From positions 1 to 42,315 of the forward strand of contig JAJZYB010000015.1 of the NCBI GenBank assembly GCA_021806135.1: DNA of 42,315 nucleotides, in the 5' to 3' direction. Positions 41,401 through 42,315 of this stretch are shown here, piece by piece (the first letter of the stretch is position 1; each line of letters begins with the position of its first letter). Source of the DNA: Thermoplasmata archaeon (GTDB taxonomy: Archaea; Thermoplasmatota; Thermoplasmata; Lutacidiplasmatales; UBA184). Made by a program: the position numbers and the translations under genes. The notes below the pieces were generated by a model. That model ran no database searches, was not told where the DNA came from, and saw only the letters and a list, made by a program, of their open reading frames with translations.

Positions 41401-42144
41401 ATGGACCTGCTCTCGGTCCAAGGTCTCACGAAGAAATACTCCGGGGTGACGGCCCTGTCGGACGTCTCCTTCACGCTCTCTGAGGGGGAGATCCTGGGCC
41501 TCATCGGACCCAACGGCGCGGGCAAGAGCACGCTCTTCGGCCTCCTCTCGGGAATGATCCTTCGCACCAGCGGCCAGATCCTCTACCGGGGGGTGGACCT
41601 CTCCCGCTGGCCGCCCCACCGGCGCTGCCACGAGGGCCTCGTGCAGACCTTCCAGCTGGCGCGGGGGTTCCCGGACCTCACCGTGGAACAGAACGTCCTC
41701 GTGGGGAGGACCTTCGGGGTACGGAGGCTCCACCGGCACTCCGAGCCCTTGAGCGTGGACGAGATCCTGGAGATCACGGACCTGTCGGACCGCCGGTCCC
41801 AGCGGGGGAACGAGCTCACCCTCGCCGGGCGCAAACGGTTGGAGGTCGCCCGGGCCCTCGCCACCGCCCCCCGGCTGCTGCTCCTCGACGAGGTCATGGC
41901 CGGGCTCAACCCGACCGAACTGGAGGGCGTGGTGGCCATGATCCAGCGGATCCATGCCCGGGGGATCTCCCTCCTCGTCACCGAGCACGTGGTGGAGTCG
42001 CTCTTCCGGCTGGTCCACCGGGTGCTCGTCCTCCATCATGGGCAGCTGCTCTTTTCCGGGAACATCCAAGACGCCGGCCGGGACCCCGCGGTCCTCGAGG
42101 CCTACCTGGGACGGGTGGAACCGGCCGCCCCCTCCGTGGCTTAA
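41401..42144 (+). CDS. livG: HAAT-family ABC importer, LivG-like ATPase
   Basis: The 247-residue ATPase has Walker A GPNGAGKS (36-43), the LivG-typical GLVQTFQLARGFPDLTV after the Q-loop, the altered signature LTLAGRKRLEVARALA (about 139-154, normal for LivG), Walker B LLLLDEVMAGLNP and the switch-region TEHV. It is the second ATPase of the HAAT importer whose other parts lie at 28-32 kb. The acetoacetate-decarboxylase-like gene starts 27 bases after its stop. Confidence 0.9.
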   Translation: MDLLSVQGLTKKYSGVTALSDVSFTLSEGEILGLIGPNGAGKSTLFGLLSGMILRTSGQILYRGVDLSRWPPHRRCHEGLVQTFQLARGFPDLTVEQNVLVGRTFGVRRLHRHSEPLSVDEILEITDLSDRRSQRGNELTLAGRKRLEVARALATAPRLLLLDEVMAGLNPTELEGVVAMIQRIHARGISLLVTEHVVESLFRLVHRVLVLHHGQLLFSGNIQDAGRDPAVLEAYLGRVEPAAPSVA

Positions 42145-42170
42145 AGAAGGGGACCGGGCTGGCATCTCCC

Positions 42171-42315
42171 ATGCCCGGACCCGTGGAACCCCCGCAAGGC
42201 TACACCCTGCCCTTCTCCCCGGGGGGGAGGGCCGCCCTGGTCGACCATCCCCCCTGGCACTTCGCCTCCGATGTGATCCAGGTGGTGCTCCGGGTGGACG
42301 CCGGGGAGGTGGCCC
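42171..42315 (+). CDS. Acetoacetate decarboxylase-like protein (N-terminal part)
   Basis: Only the first 48 residues lie in the window: MPGPVEPPQGYTLPFSPGGR, then AALVDHPPWHFASDVIQVVL. The PPWHY-like start with a preceding YTLP..P.G is the usual N-terminus of the acetoacetate decarboxylase family. The catalytic lysine would lie outside the window. TTAAAG (42141-42146), inside the LivG stop region, could be its own TATA box. Co-location with the amidohydrolases suggests a decarboxylation or related step, but the family also contains other enzymes. Confidence 0.6.
   Translation, partial: MPGPVEPPQGYTLPFSPGGRAALVDHPPWHFASDVIQVVLRVDAGEVA

Noticed and set aside
1-42315. CRISPR array, rRNA or further tRNA genes
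   Set aside because: I looked for regularly spaced repeats, rRNA-like conserved blocks and T-arm patterns (GTTCRANTC on either strand) and found only the tRNA-Tyr.

Overview
The window reads as chromosomal DNA of a GC-rich archaeon, most probably a member of the Thermoplasmatota (inference). The archaeal signs are in the sequence. Several genes have an A/T-rich TATA-like box about 25-27 bases before the start codon and no room for a leader (978, 5074, 12886, 27153 and 27978 on the minus strand; 5619 and 7545 on the plus strand). There is a tRNA-Tyr gene with a 38-base intron directly after position 37, in a bulge-helix-bulge fold. The UMP kinase is of the archaeal type. The adenylate kinase is of the zinc-lid type, and a giant S53 (sedolisin) protease is present; both fit acidophilic or thermophilic Thermoplasmatota.

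Region 1 (1-7.1 kb) is accessory DNA. After a zinc-ribbon membrane protein come an AbiEi/AbiEii pair, transposase debris, a second helix-turn-helix/nucleotidyltransferase pair, a frameshifted MNT-type nucleotidyltransferase, and a third AbiEi-like/nucleotidyltransferase pair whose toxin frame is cut by an in-frame TGA. At least two control regions carry palindromes on the promoter or start codon. Three stem-loops in a row follow the last pair.

Region 2 (7.5-19 kb) holds an MMPL/RND-type transporter, a candidate structured RNA near 11.2-11.4 kb, an ArsR-SRPBCC-RibD/DHFR-like operon, an alpha-toroid (terpenoid-cyclase-like) protein beside a family 2 glycosyltransferase, a tyrosine recombinase, a small membrane protein and a small hypothetical protein. 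Gene density is low, with several 0.4-1.3 kb gaps.

Region 3 (19-28 kb) has the 1,402-residue S53 protease on a coiled-coil stalk with a C-terminal membrane anchor, a GST-like protein, an FMN-dependent 2-hydroxy-acid oxidase, tRNA-Tyr, adenylate kinase and UMP kinase.

Region 4 (28.3 kb to the end) looks like one catabolic locus. A complete branched-chain-amino-acid-type (HAAT) ABC importer (binding protein, two permeases, two ATPases) is scattered around two cyclic amidohydrolases of the dihydropyrimidinase/hydantoinase/allantoinase family, two MmgE/PrpD-family proteins, a short-chain dehydrogenase and the start of an acetoacetate-decarboxylase-like gene. An IS66-type element with 20-base inverted ends sits between the two amidohydrolase/MmgE sets. 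My reading, by inference, is uptake and ring opening of a cyclic amide or ureide followed by carbon-skeleton processing. The substrate cannot be read from the sequence.
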